Below, piece by piece: positions 33,898-46,900 of a DNA stretch of 64,000 nt. Under the pieces are notes generated by a model. It saw only the letters and a program-made list of their open reading frames with translations, had not been told where the DNA came from and made no database searches. The stretch spans positions 558,001-622,000 of the forward strand of contig JAQOOI010000070.1 of the NCBI GenBank assembly GCA_028554645.1, read 5' to 3'. Every line of letters begins with the position of its first letter. Positions within the stretch are counted from its first letter, which is position 1. The position numbers and the translations under genes are program-made. Source of the DNA: Omphalotus guepiniiformis. Taxonomy: Eukaryota > Basidiomycota > Agaricomycetes > Agaricales > Omphalotaceae.

Positions 33898-35013
33898 CTA
33901 TCAGCGAGTCCGAGTGACTTTTGAATGTCAGAGGACACAGAAGAGAAGACTGAAAAGAGATTTTCAGTCACAGTGATAAGATCGTTGATGCTGAGTCATG
34001 ACGAGTGACTCATCCTTCGAGATCATGTGACTAGATGTGCTTACATCCAGTGATCCATCCACTTTCGTGAATTCTGCGAGCACTGAATACTGAATATTCT
34101 GCCTAGGGAAGACTAACACTCTTGCATTTTGACCGACCATAGAGAAGGAGTACATATCATCTATTGGTGCCAAAAGAGTCTCTGACGACCGGTGGAACCT
34201 CAACCAGCTCTCAGATAGCAAGATGTTCTACGACCAGGATATTCGTGGCCGCATGAAATATTGACATCCACATTCTGAGGGCTTTCCATTCGAGTCCAAT
34301 TGAGCCCACATTCAAGAAAGGTAACCAGTAAGTTACTGATTCGACGACATTCACTACCTTCGTAATTATCCAGCCGCGAATGCAGGGTGAATATACCATG
34401 CTTCAAATAATGCCTGTATCCTGAGTCCTGAGGAAAATTCCGCCACAGTCTACGTTCAAAACTAGTAATGGACGTGTCATGGTGGTATGTAAGGTACACT
34501 GAAGCGCTTCACATGTGGTCAAAGCTACGTCTATAGAAAGCCGCGATGGTACTACACTGGACTATTGATATCGAGGTGGCTATTTAGTCGGAATGAACTA
34601 ATATACATGTTGATGTGTATTCGAAGTGAACTATTACATACCACAAAGAATGTTCGGGTAGAAATAAGGCTGTTTCGTTTCTTAACTGCACTGCTACAAA
34701 CATGAGTTGAGTGGCTAGCAACGACAGAGTGAGAGGAATAGTCGAAGTGATAGACTTAGATATCCTTGTGATGTACACAGCAATGAATAGATAAAATAAG
34801 GGTAAAGAGGTAACAAGAGATCGAAAGCAAGATGATGATGATGAAAACTTGAATGCCGGTGAGATGAAGGACAGTAGCCCATGAATAGATGAGGTAGGAC
34901 AATAACCGCAACAACAATCTGTAAATGATAGGTATCTCCAAGACCAAATAGAACGGTCCGCAGGTATGAAAACAAAGTGTACACCATGTATAGGAAACAA
35001 GTCAGATGAAGAT
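33898..35013. other. Spacer ZPR1 to acidic nuclear protein gene
   Basis: Several short minus-strand frames (33964-34221, 34200-34499) and hydrophobic frames from AT-rich sequence (34584-34987). None shows a domain, paralogue or splice-supported extension. No gene called. Confidence 0.35.
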
Positions 35014-35891
35014 TTATGGCACACTGTCGTCAGATTTCGCTGGTTGTTCTGAGACGATCTTCGGACTTTCGACGGCCGGAGGATGCTTGGGAAGAGGGGA
35101 ATCCTTTTCGCTCCCTTTAACTGCAGAGGAATCTTCGGGTTTGTCTTCGGGTTTGACAGATGACTTCCCTTCAACAGCAGACTCAGCCGCAGGCTTCGAA
35201 CCGGAAGGTTCTTCGTTAAAATCCTCTTTCAAATCCGTTTCCTCTTCTTCAGCAGAAGCTGCAGGAGGTGTAGAAGCGATTGACGCGCTATCCTCAAACT
35301 CTCCAGAATCGTCTTCAGGTAGAGGAACGGATTCCGGTGCGACTGCGGCCTCTTTCGCCTTTCCTTCTCCTGTCTCCGTCTCTTCAACCACTACTTTATC
35401 CTTCAAGTCAACTTCCTTGACGCCCTTCGTCACTTCTTTCACGCCTTCTGCCTCAGTCTGGGACGAAACGGTCGGCGCCTCAGCCACCTCAGCTTCGTCT
35501 GAACCCGACTCCACCGTGGTCGAAGTCTGTGGTGTGGCACCCCTCGACCTCTTGCTGATAGACTGTCCCCTCATCGTATCATCCTTATCCCCTTCAGTTG
35601 AAAGTCGTCGCTTTCGTCCGACTTTGGGGGCATTTGACGTGGCTATCACGTCCAGCAATTTCGATCAGAAAGAAGTTGATGAGACCGCGTCGAAGCGTCG
35701 AAGAAGTACACGTAAACGCAGCAAGATCAATCGAGAAAGACAAAACGCGAAAAAGAGAGGGTGGCCCGGAAGAGATAAGCAAAATCAGCCGTGAAAATCA
35801 AGAGGGAAGAGAATCTCGTACCGTCTTCATCCCAAGGTCTATCAGGACGAGGAATAACTGAGCCTGATATCCGCCTGATGAGATTGAACAT
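35014..35891 (-). CDS. Acidic, probably nuclear protein of unknown function
   Basis: Two exons (35891-35822 and 35642-35014) split by a 179 bp intron give 232 residues. The N-terminus MFNLIRRISGSVIPRPDRPWD is distinctive and joins in frame to ATSNAPKVGRKRRLS. Two basic clusters (GRKRR at ~31 and SKRSRG at ~53) look like nuclear localisation signals. The remaining ~170 residues are Glu/Ser/Lys/Pro-rich and predicted disordered, with many EEE and SxxE sites suitable for CK2. No folded domain was seen. I do not recognise the family. The N-terminal exon was chosen because the core frame otherwise lacks an ATG near the conserved-looking NAPKVGRKRR stretch. Confidence 0.55.
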
Positions 35892-36612
35892 TGTTAGACG
35901 CGACGAGGAAGAGCAGCAGACCACAGCAGAGATAGTAGTGGGAGGTGACTGAGATGTCGAAGAAACGCGAGATCCGTAAAGTTGGTGGAGTTGTATGGTA
36001 CTGTGTGGCAACGCCCTTTGATAATGGTCGCCCACGTGTCGGCTCATTAAATTGAATCTCCGCTTGCTCCGAGCACTGAGCGTCCTCGTTTGGGTGATTG
36101 GACGCAAGGTACTGGCGGGCTATATGTCGTCTAGCGGAAACGATATATCGGCGGGGGAGTGTCATAACAAGGAGGAATTCGTTGGACAATTATCTTTATA
36201 CCACAGCCTGGCCAGCAAGGCTTAATCGTTAGCGTCAAAGTTTCGCGCGTTCGCCCTTGACATGATTTCAAGAACTTGTAACATTCACCAGCTCCGAGTC
36301 GCTCTTTGAACTACCTTCCAGGTCTATGGCTACAATCAGGGCCTCAGCTCAAGGCTGTTTCCCGAGTCGAGTGAAAGTGTGTAAATCGATGAACTTACAG
36401 CAGTGGCTTGTTATGTAATGTCTTCGAGTACGACTCGGGTACTATTGGTGGCGCTCTCCTCCTTGCTGTCACGACTCCAATGATGATGCTTGAAGTTCTT
36501 CAAGAATGACACTTAGCTCATGAGCAAGTCGAAATAGTTTAGTTCTTTTCTCTACACGCAGTCCGCAGTTGGACACAATCAATTCATCCCGCTTTCGACG
36601 TCATATACGACA
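35892..36612. promoter_or_regulatory. Divergent upstream region
   Basis: Lies between the acidic protein gene (minus) and the caleosin-like gene (plus). A minus-strand frame of 115 codons (35842-36189) overlaps exon 1 out of frame and is rejected. No distinct motif stands out. Confidence 0.35.
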
Positions 36613-38098
36613 ATGCGACATAGGGTTTCTCCACCTACTAGTAAGCGCGCTACTATATGTATCTTGCTTTAAGTTGAAGGTGAGCATCCTCGTTTTCCCT
36701 ATTCACTTATGTATTCTGTAGTAAATAACCTCGCTCAGGCTGGTACGGGCAATATCTCCAGGCCCACGGTCAGCCAGATACATGCATCCGAGTCTTCACC
36801 GGCACCCTCCAGCTCGGACACGCTTGGACCCGAAAACGTCAATTTCTTTCGAGCATCTGTGGATGAATCAGACGTAAAGAAGGCACCTTATGAAGCCAAA
36901 CCAGATCCCCCTAAGCATCTTGGCCTCAGCATGTCGGGATACAGAGGAGATTCCACAGGCATCACTTCCCGATCTGGTTCGTTCATGGGGTCAAATTTTG
37001 CTCGAGACGGTGTTAGCGTCGCCAACGTCCTCGGACAAAGTGGGGTGCAGCTTGCAACTGACGCCGCGGGTGCTAGTGCATCAATCGGTCAAACTGTGGC
37101 GAAATCTGGCCTGGACATGAGCGTCAGCGTCGTTGGTGGGACTGCTGACCTAACGGGAACTGCGATTGGTGGAATCATACAAATAGCTACGGAGACGAGC
37201 GGGAAGTCTTTTGAGCCGGTTGGATGCGGATTGCAGGCAATCGAAGGTTTTAGTCAATTGGACAACGGGCTGGCTAAGATCAACGGGCTTCCGGTTGCTG
37301 CGGTCAAGCAAGTTGGAGAATGGACCATACAAGCACTCAATGTGAGTGGGAAGGTGCGTAATGATGACTTCATTGAAAAAATCACCTTGCAACTAGATTA
37401 GTAGATTCCGACTTTCTTCGATACTTCTGGGGCAGGGGTCGTTGATGTTCTAGATATCACAAAAGGTCTCATTGTATTAGGATTGGACGAGAAGAGTGCC
37501 AAGTACGCTGCGTATGCCCTGCATGTCATGTTCAGGTGAGCAATCCTTTCGTTCGAATTGTTAGCGGTTTGATCCTGATTTTTGTTCAGCTACCCGACCG
37601 GATCATCATGGGTCCCTACTGACACGGCCCTTCCCATCGTTGTCGAGAACATGGGGCGAACTCGCTGGGGTAGGAATTGGGGCCAATACGATCGTATAGA
37701 TTGGGTTCGAGATGTAGACATTGACCAGGTACGCAACCTCGTATCCCTATCGATCATGTACCTCAAGCGTAACTATCTGCTCCAGGTCTTTGTGTAAGTT
37801 TCTACAACCCATATCCGCCTTCGTCCATTTACTCACACACTGCGACTGCGGACAGTGAATCGGATCAAGCATCATGGCGGGAGAAACTCAAGGAAGGGTG
37901 AATTCCATCTGCAGCCAGTTTCAAGCTGTGATTGACGGAAATTTCAGTCGACGGTACTTTGGTGTCCTCCTTCTGGTCTTCGAATGGGGGACCACCTGGC
38001 CGTTCATGATGCCCGCTCATGAAATACCTTTCAAAGGCGAAATCGGAGAAGTCATCAGGGTCGGTGCTGCTCACTTCTATTCCTCTTCGCTCGTATGA
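36613..38098 (+). CDS. Caleosin-like calcium-binding lipid-body protein
   Basis: Six exons were fitted: 36613-36640, 36722-37353, 37405-37535, 37590-37728, 37786-37793 (8 nt), 37870-38098, giving 388 residues. The first ~220 residues are a family-specific Gly/Ala/Ser/Val-rich extension (VANVLGQSGVQLATDAAG, SVVGGTADLTGTAIGG). Then come an EF-hand-type loop, FFDTSGAGVVDVLD, the segment FSYPTGSSWVPTDTALPIVVENMGR that parallels the caleosin proline-knot and 'PIYI.NI...KHG' region, and FEWGTTWPF, typical of fungal caleosins. Caleosins sit on lipid droplets and some are haem peroxygenases. The region C-terminal to FEWGTTW is short and poorly matched. The micro-exon is the weakest part; reading through it instead stops at 37797. 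Confidence 0.6.
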
Positions 38099-41000
38099 CA
38101 ATTTTCATCCAGAAACTTGTCCTACCGACAATCCTCTCAAATTTCCGACGCGCGAGAGAGGACGAACTACATGTGGGCAGTAAGCCCCAATCGCAAGAGG
38201 CACCTACTGGGTCTAATCAGGATTGATATACGATATGCTTAATCTTACACGGAGCCTTAAAGCCGTGAGGGACATAGAGCCGTGAGGGACATAGTAGCGT
38301 GAGGACTTACGCATTTGATTTGAATAAGGGGGAGATATACAGAGGACGATGAGATTTGAATCGGGTTTATACTAAGAACCACTTACAGCATTTCGTGTAC
38401 AGCATTTCGTGTGAAGACGGCTTTGTTTCATACTTCATACGCTCGTGTGTCGATATCTAGTTTGTGCTCGATCATTGCTTTTTTAAGTTTTCATCCATGC
38501 TAAAGTAGGTCACCAGTTCATAGGTGTCCAGACTGACATAGACCACTACAGCTGCAGTTCACGTAAATATACAGCGAGCACCGTGGTATTTTCAGACACT
38601 TTCATGGTCGAGGTGCAGACTCGTCTTTTTTCGTCGAAAGGATGACACATACTGGGCAGGTAAGGTGGTTTTATGATGTCAGGAAGTGCGTTGGTTCATG
38701 AAGAACAACACTGACCATACAAGGACTCGGGATTCAACATATTTCGAAACGGATTGAAGGGTTGACGCGGACTTTGTAACCGTTGAGGGGAATTCACATA
38801 TCACAAAGCTCGGGGCTCCGATACTGCGGGTACGACCGGGCTATATTTGCTTCGTCCAGCTTGGACACTTTCTCCTGAAAATCAAATTCTGACCATCATG
38901 TAAAGCTTCATGTTCTGAACGTTAACTATAATGTCTGAAAGTCCGTATAAGTGTTTGCTATGAGCAAAGAAGGTAGCCCGAGACTATAGACAAATGACTT
39001 GGTCTTGTGCAAATAATTTCAGTTGCCTCAGTCCCAAAGACGTCCGGAAAAAGCAGCATGTACTCAACTTGAGAACGATTCCAAAACTTCAAAGGGTTCA
39101 CTAGCAGACTATTTACGTGAGATCGACAGACAAGTCGCAGTCCCTGAACGCTTTACAGGGTCGATCAGGAGATTGGCAATACTGTTCCCCGGCTACTCTC
39201 CATTTTTTCGACCAGTGATAATTGTTGCTCTCTAGGTTTGACCGCGAAAAAGATCGTGTACATCTGCTCGATTGTCCCGCAAGTCTGGCGGCCAGGATAC
39301 CATTCTTGTAAGCTCGCTGACGAGCTTTTGTTCTCCCAGGCCCTGTGTCCTCCAGGGCAGCATGGGAGCTGAAGATCACCAATACAAAGAGTTCTTCAGG
39401 CGTTACTGCGTTCGTATCAGAAACTGACAACGTTCCATGGGCTTGCTTCCCTTTCTTCAAGCTCCGGCGTCTCTTCACTAGAATGTGAGTGAAAATTAGA
39501 GCTCCTCCTCGACGTGGTCTCGACGTGTCGTGATGTTTGGCTGCTCCATGTGACAATCTTACATCGTACTTCCACAGCTGCGCAAATGAGTAAAAGGTGG
39601 GCCTGAACTAATAAAGAATTTCTGCTTACGCTGATGCGCCACCAGGGATCGTGAGTTCGATGAAGGCAGGTCACAAAAGCAGTGGTACGCAGATCCTTGA
39701 ATAATCTTGCAAATTCACGGATTCTAGTTCTTCGTAATGCATAGGATATCGTCAATCTGAACAACCTTTCTATCACTTGAGTTCAGCATCTGCGGCCTAT
39801 AAGATATTATCTAGTCTGAGCAGGGAGCTCATGCCGTATAGCTTTTGCGCGTTCACATGCTCACCTCTTACAGCCCAATCAAGTCGATCACAGGCGAGAT
39901 GAGACCTTGAAAATATAACGTATGTTTTTCCTGTAAATGTGTTGCTATGAAATTTCCAAGCCTTAATGGTATGCGCACCTGAAAGTCTGAATTAAGGAGT
40001 TGGAAAGCACAAAGGTACCATCGTTCTGTCCTTACCAGAAATGGCGTCAACCTTTCGTCAGCCTTCTCATACTGATTTGAATAGATATTGCCGTCAGAAC
40101 CCGCACCACAAAAGCGGCCCAGCGATTTCCCTGTGGTCGTAATCGTTCCAATGAAAGGTACTCACAGAACAAGCATATTTGTGTTGCTGTACTATTCGTA
40201 CAATACTTATTGATCAATTTCGCAGCATCACCGATGCATAAGGTCGTTCTCAACTAGAAGTTGGAAAAAGGTGGCATGCGACCCATTTCCCTTTTTTCCA
40301 GCTAAAAGCAGGGGTGAATGAGTGATAAGGACTCCGCATAATCGCACTATCGAAAACCTTTGACTATGTTCTGATATTTCCTCCGTAATTTAACAGCTTT
40401 TCGTCAGGTGTCTTGTCTCCTTGTTCGATTGATCTATGCCATGAGAAAGAGTGAGTGCATGGCAAATACGTGTTTAACGAATCCCCGTGCTCGAACGTAC
40501 CTCTAGCGATGAATGGTAGTATAGGTAGACCTTCATGAATATACCGACGAGGGTGATCACACGCTATTATAGCGCGGGTAGAGTTGTCTTGACCATATAA
40601 GTTGCTATGTCGGGTGATGCAATAATCCTGAATTGACTTGACCATCCACTACCAATTCTAGAACACAGGAAGGGGGTGTCAAGGCTTCGTCATGAATACA
40701 GAACTAATTCCCAGTCCCGCAGTTGGCAACCTGTGGACTAAGCGTCAAAGTTGTTGTCCTGCTTCGGCACAACAAAGTTGTAGGCCGTCAGTGATCATTC
40801 GAAGGTGCCGAGATCAGACACTCACAGACGTCGTAGCCTGAGAAAGAGAGGTCGGTTTGGGTCGGGTCACCGGGTCTGTGAAATATATTTCGAAGCATGC
40901 CAAAGTCTCAACAATCGAAGTTTGCATACGACCGCTAATACTCGAAGTCAGAAGATTACGGGATACAATTTGTTTTTGGGATGGCTTTGCTCTCTAAGTA

Positions 41001-43938
41001 ATAACGGTTAGTACGCGGTGTCTTCTGGAAGAGGAACATGAAATTTGACTCAGACTTTACTTGTAAAGGAAAGGAAAAAGTTTCCTTGCGTTCGTTACCC
41101 GTCGATATTCAGAACATTGTTAGGCGTAGGGGTTCGAACATCGCCAGCGTGCGCTTGAAGTCAAAAACAGGCTTCCGAGAAGATCCTGCTGTATCGGAAA
41201 CGGATGCCCGGGCGCGCTTCTTGTGTATGGGCAATTGATACGCAGGATGAACCCGGAGACGAGGTAGTTTGAAGTACTCGGCCGGTGGTCAGCTTCAGAG
41301 TGCTCTGTGAAAACGAAGTAAATGCCGCTAATTTCGACGTCAGGATTGGAGGGAAAACGCACCTTCGATTGTACATAAGAGGCAGTTACAAAATATCAAG
41401 CAGAGAATGGAGTTATTGAAGCATGTCCCTGAAGGATGATAGATGCGCAGTGGCGAAGCTGATGAAGACAAAGAGCGGAGCCTGTGGAGGTGGTTTCACC
41501 CTCCGTGTTTCCTCACGCCGCTGAAAACCTGGGGAAGATTTGGGATTGAAGAAACGATATGGAAATCCAACAGAAGAAGAAGCATCGACCTCAAATCCGA
41601 TTGCCTATCTTCTTCCCAACAAGCTCGGACTAATCAAATTTCAAGGATGACCATTCTCACCACACACCAGACGGTATCTCCGCGTATGATCGAGGACGGT
41701 CAGGTTTGTGCAATTTCCAGAATATATTTCAGCTTTTGGCCCGGCATTTTCTCAACAAAATTTTTGACCGGCTAGCTTCCGCCTCTCCTAAGCTGCAAGC
41801 CTGAGTTCGAAGCTACAAGCCTGAGTTCGAAGAGTCAATGCATGACATAGAAGAAAGACAGGTATCGACTATCACCGGATGATTCGGGGAGGTGTCGCTC
41901 GCCTGGATTGCCTTCCTGCTGCGGTCACAATACACTCTCGGTCGCTTGAGACTCCTCGAAACAGCATTGTTTTTCACGTCGAGAATAGTTGGTCTCGATG
42001 CAGTCACGCTGTACAAATGTAAGAGCCTCTAGGCACTCGATCGCGATCTAACCAATGTTGGACCCACCAGAAACATCTTGCAGAAAATGAATGGCTTGGC
42101 GGGAGATTGTGTGAGTGAGCACAGGGAAACTGGAGTACGAACAGCGAAGAATTTTGGTCCACGTAGGACGTGGCCGAGTCGGGAAGCAGGAATTCACCGC
42201 TGCCTGGTGGGTACCTACAGTGCAGGGTCAAGCTTGTTAGAAAAAAAACGACACGAAGGGAAAAGGGAAAGCTCTGATCCGGGAGAAAATAGATGAAACT
42301 TGAAGAACATGAGGATCAACATGGAAAAAAAGTGCAAATTTGAAGAGCTTGACGCACATACAAACAATGCAATGCTCCTTGGATTTACGATGAAATGAAG
42401 TCCCAGTGCCCACACTGTAAATTGGAGTTATGAATGTATATCATATCTTCACAGTTCAAATTTCGTAAGGCCTTCTCCAGTTCCATGTTTTCTAAGAGAA
42501 GACTTTCAATTAGACAGAGCGGCTGGCTCACCATCGAAATAGTGGGAAACTAGGTCAGTAGGATTTCCGCTACGATATGCGTTGATAATCAGCCGTGACC
42601 CAGCAACTACTGTATAATCTGAACGAGCTTGTATGACGCCAAAGTGCCGAGTTTTACTTACTGGCTTTGAAACTTCCCCTAACATTTCCCATCGAAATCG
42701 TGATCTCGATTAATAGATTCAGGGTCTTTACCGACGTGTTCTGATATAGCCTGAAGTGCCCGGCGGCTTCTACACACGAGTCAAAGGACTCCCAATCAAA
42801 CAGACACAAAGCTGAATTGATCTGGATTAATTGCATATCAATAGCAGACCAACATAGTCGTAATTGAACACCTGTGATTGGGTCGCGATCCTGCATATCA
42901 TTGCTTACTCCTACAGAGAAGTTGCGCAGAAAATTGACCAAAGTCATGCCTTCGGGGCCATCGTGAGTACGAGTTTCGCATCCGGAAAATCCTTGGCAGA
43001 GCGGGGGCAGGATCCGGGAGCAATATATTCACTGCTATAACCGAACTATGGAGCATCCAGGCTGAGGAAGTCTGATCGAGGTAGTGCTCACAGAGAGGAA
43101 CACCAGCGGTTCTGGCTTCGTATTGCCGTACATCCACAAAACATTAGTGGTGTGTCAAAGTGAAGCTCTGCAAATGCTAAAACGATCGCATATAGCCGCA
43201 TTCAGAGATAAAAAGATAGAATATGTGTCTCACAACATGGAAGGAAGTTCAGTGAGTTAAGCGCGACATCTGTATGCAGTTCGAAGTTCAAACGGTCAGG
43301 TTCGATGATACATGAGACAAATGGTATGTGGGTGGCGTCGTGGACTTCCGGTCCATATGTATTGCATTGGCAGTTTCTCGGACTTGAAAATTTTTGACCA
43401 GGTCGTCAGAATGTTTCTGAAACACCTGCTATTAGCTTGCAAAGGTCGAGATTAAAGATCACTTTGCCTTTACACTTTGCGAAAAAGGGCCAGGCTATCC
43501 CGGAGAAGTCGGTGTAACGCCGGCGACTGCGGGTCAGCAATCGCTAGGTAAGCAGCTCTTCCAGGAAATGAAGGATATCTTTGGGTACGTGGAGTAGAAC
43601 ATAGAAGAAGACAGAATCGGTAAACGACTAGAATGTAAAGCCTGAGAAGGGATTTTAACAACAAATGGAAGAGATAGGAGGGGGACGTGTGAGTCTGGAA
43701 AGTTGTCGAGGGAACGACCAAGGCGTGGGAACTCTACTGGTCCAGGCACAGCACACTTAGTTTGAACGGAAATTCCATCTTTTTCTTGTAATTCTCACAT
43801 TTCTATACCTTCAAGCTCGTTATTGAGATTTTCTCTTATAGTGGGTCGCTTTTCTATGATTAACTTCAAAAAACAGCCCATTCTCAACATCTTTTTAGGG
43901 TACTCAAGGTGCGGTGATGCTGGCTGCTCAATAGAGCA
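38099..43938. other. 5.8 kb gene-poor region
   Basis: No gene could be supported on either strand. Many short frames have intron-like borders on the minus strand (for example 40645-40364, 42947-42654, 43137-42898), but none joins into a longer product or shows a known motif. Small direct repeats occur: GCCGTGAGGGACATA twice at 38262-38300, CAGCATTTCGTGT twice near 38386-38415, and AAGC(T)-CAAGCCTGAGTTCG twice at 41791-41831. It may be a decayed gene region or hold unrecognised lineage-specific genes. Confidence 0.4.
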
Positions 43939-46900
43939 ATGACACCGTCGAACATACATTTCAACTTCATCTTCGTGTTGTCGCTCGTGCTCGTCTGCAT
44001 CGCGGACATCGTCTCTACCTATCGTCATAGTAATGACCATCTTCAGCACCGTGACCTTGCTATAACTCCAAGGTTCGCTAGGCGAAGTCTGCCATCTTCG
44101 GGAACCGCTGGCACACAACAGAGCAGTTCGGAGGCGTTTGATGACCCTCTGAGCGATTCGGAATTGCTGGATGTTGTTTTAGTGGCTTCTGTTGATGGAA
44201 AATTCCATGCACTCAACCGGACTTCTGGACAGGTGTTGTGGTCCATGCCATCCTTTGCGCCAGGTCAAAACGAAAACAAGATGTTTGAATACGGAAATAT
44301 GACCTCGTTATATCCTTCAACACTAGCTCCTCTCGTACGGACGGTACATCCTGAACATGAACACGACGAGAACATATATTTGGACAGCGACACCGTTCAT
44401 CCAGACGATGAGATATATATAATTGAACCCCAGTCTGGGGCGATCTATATCCTACCGTCTCATCCCTCTTCATCCCAAAATCCTCCCCTTCGTCGCTTCC
44501 CTTTTACCATGACAGAGCTCGTGGATATGTCACCCTTTTCCTTTGCCGACCCAGATGGACACTCACGGCACTTCGTGGGGCGAAAGGAGACCAGCTTATT
44601 GGTAGTGGAGCTGGAGACGGGAAAGGTCAAAGCCAGTGTAGGAGGCGAGTGTCCTTGGGATCCGTATGCATTCCAGGATTCTCAGGAAGATCACGAGAAC
44701 GGAGAGGACTACGAATTAGATCTTGACGCATTGGAAGCAGGTGAAGATGAAAAGCGAGAGGACAAGGTCAAACCGACAGAGGTTTATATTGGGCGTACTG
44801 GTTGGTGTAATATCATTCATCTACGGGAATCTGACCTAATGCGTTTTCCCTCAGATTATCACATTTCAATTCATACTCGACCACCCTCTCGTACCACAAC
44901 TAAGTCACGCCGTATACATGCTCCCCCGGTTCAGAACCTCTCCTTTTCGACCTATGGGCCCAACAATCAAGACGCCGTTCTACAAGCTTCCTACACGCGT
45001 ACTAAGGACAATGCTTATGTCCAAAGTCTGCCAACCGGCGAATTAATGGCTTTCCGCGCTCGGGACTCGAACGTAGGAAGTCCCAAGATTAATGCTAATG
45101 ATATGCCTGTGTTATGGTTTCAGGAGTTTTCTAATCCGATGTGAGTAGCTATTCAATATCGATCTCCGACCATGCTTGTTTTCATTTTCATGTTTTATTT
45201 CGACAACTTCAGCTGACACACATATCTAGAGTTGCCACCTTCGACGTCCTTCGACGTCCTCCAGCGCCATCTGCACGCCTTTATGGCGAAGATGGACTAC
45301 ACACATTCGTTCTTCTTCAGCCACAACCTTCTTTGTCAGACTTCCATCCCTCCTTGTCCCTTCAGAGTCCCCGGTCTCTCTTACCCAACGTCGACTCTGC
45401 TTATGTCGGCATAGTTGAGGAGACGGGCAGCCTTTTCGCTATGAGCCCAAAGAGGTTCCCTTTTGTTGCATTTGGAGGTTTTGGACATACTGGCCTCGGC
45501 ACGACAGGAAGAAAACATTCAATTGATGCTGCTCCTGCTGCCAATCGTGGCGGGGACGAACCCACACGCCAGGAAGGGGATGACGAACGGGAGCTTCCGA
45601 TCGATGTGGATGAAATAACGAGGCAGCGCAAGCTGCGCTTAGAGCGTGAGCAAAGAGAGAAGGAGCAACAAGCTCAGCGCCGATACCAAGATACGTGTCA
45701 CTCTGAGTCGAACGCATTTGACTTGCGGTGTCTAGTTGGCGTGAGAAAGCTGGAAGGAGGAGCTGATGGTGCACCTGGTGAGGGGCTTGAGGAAGGGAGG
45801 TGGAGCAGGCTTTTAGATGCTCCCCCGAGCTCTAACTCTGCCAGACCGTCAGATAATGGTCAAATCAACGTTTCAGAATCGCAGTCGAAACTAGAACTCT
45901 CCGAGGATGAAGATGTTAGAACAAATTCAGGTCAACTCGGCGATGTTTCGAGGAAAGTTCAGTGGAAATGGGAGCTCATATTCGCGCTTCTGATTGGGCT
46001 GGTGGGAGTGTCAGGTGTGGTAGGAAGACATTTCTTCATTCCAAAGATCAATATTGCCACCACCAACGCTATGGAGGTGGCAAGTTCTCTCAACGCTGAT
46101 GCTACTCCGACAGCCAATGGGGATCAGAGTTCAGTCAAGCCTGTGGCTACCCCTTCATCTCCTACGCCTGCAGTCGACTCAGAATCGTTTAGCTCCCCTA
46201 ACAACTCGTCTCCCGCACCTCCTGATCTCGTCAAGCGGCAGCGCAAAGGCTCCGTTCCTCCTCCACCGACGTCTAACGCTGATGACGCATCAGGATCCGC
46301 TTTCGCCGATAATGGAAATGTTATAGCATCTTCCGCGTCTTTAGACGAAGGTGACGACAGTGAAGGAGAAGTCGACGATGTGGAAGGCGGTGACATTGAT
46401 CCTGCCGATGCTGTTAGTCGTAGAAGGAGAACAAGGCGCAAGAGGGGAAAGAAGAAAAAGGGTGGAGCTGCTTCCGTGGTGGCTCTTGCGGCCGGGTCGG
46501 AAGCCGAGGGTGCTGGGACACCGAGCAGTATCCAAAATGTCGCTAGGCCGACTACGCCAAAGCCGACCACACCTGCACAACCTTTGCCTCTGTTCGATGC
46601 AACCCCGAGCCTACTTGTCGTCCCACGTACTCCGTCGTTATTGATACCCACGCCTGCAACGATGCAGGAGCAACAACCATCTCCATCGAGTTTGGTTGTC
46701 TCTGAGACCGTTCTTGGTACGCTATTATTATCTGTGCTGTTATTCGTGTTTTAACCATTAATCCTAGGCTTTGGATCGCATGGTACAGTTGTGTTCCGCG
46801 GCTCGCTTCAAGGTCGCTCAGTTGCCGTGAAGCGACTCCTCCGAGATTTCGTCACGCTTGCTTCCCGTGAAGTCAGCATCCTCCAAGAAAGCGACGACCA

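Noticed and set aside
35006..35794. 262-codon plus-strand Ser/Thr-rich frame
   Set aside because: It is the antisense shadow of the acidic protein gene on the minus strand; its Ser runs mirror Glu codons.
40364..40645. 93-codon minus-strand frame as an exon of a larger gene
   Set aside because: Neighbouring frames do not join in phase and no family was recognised.
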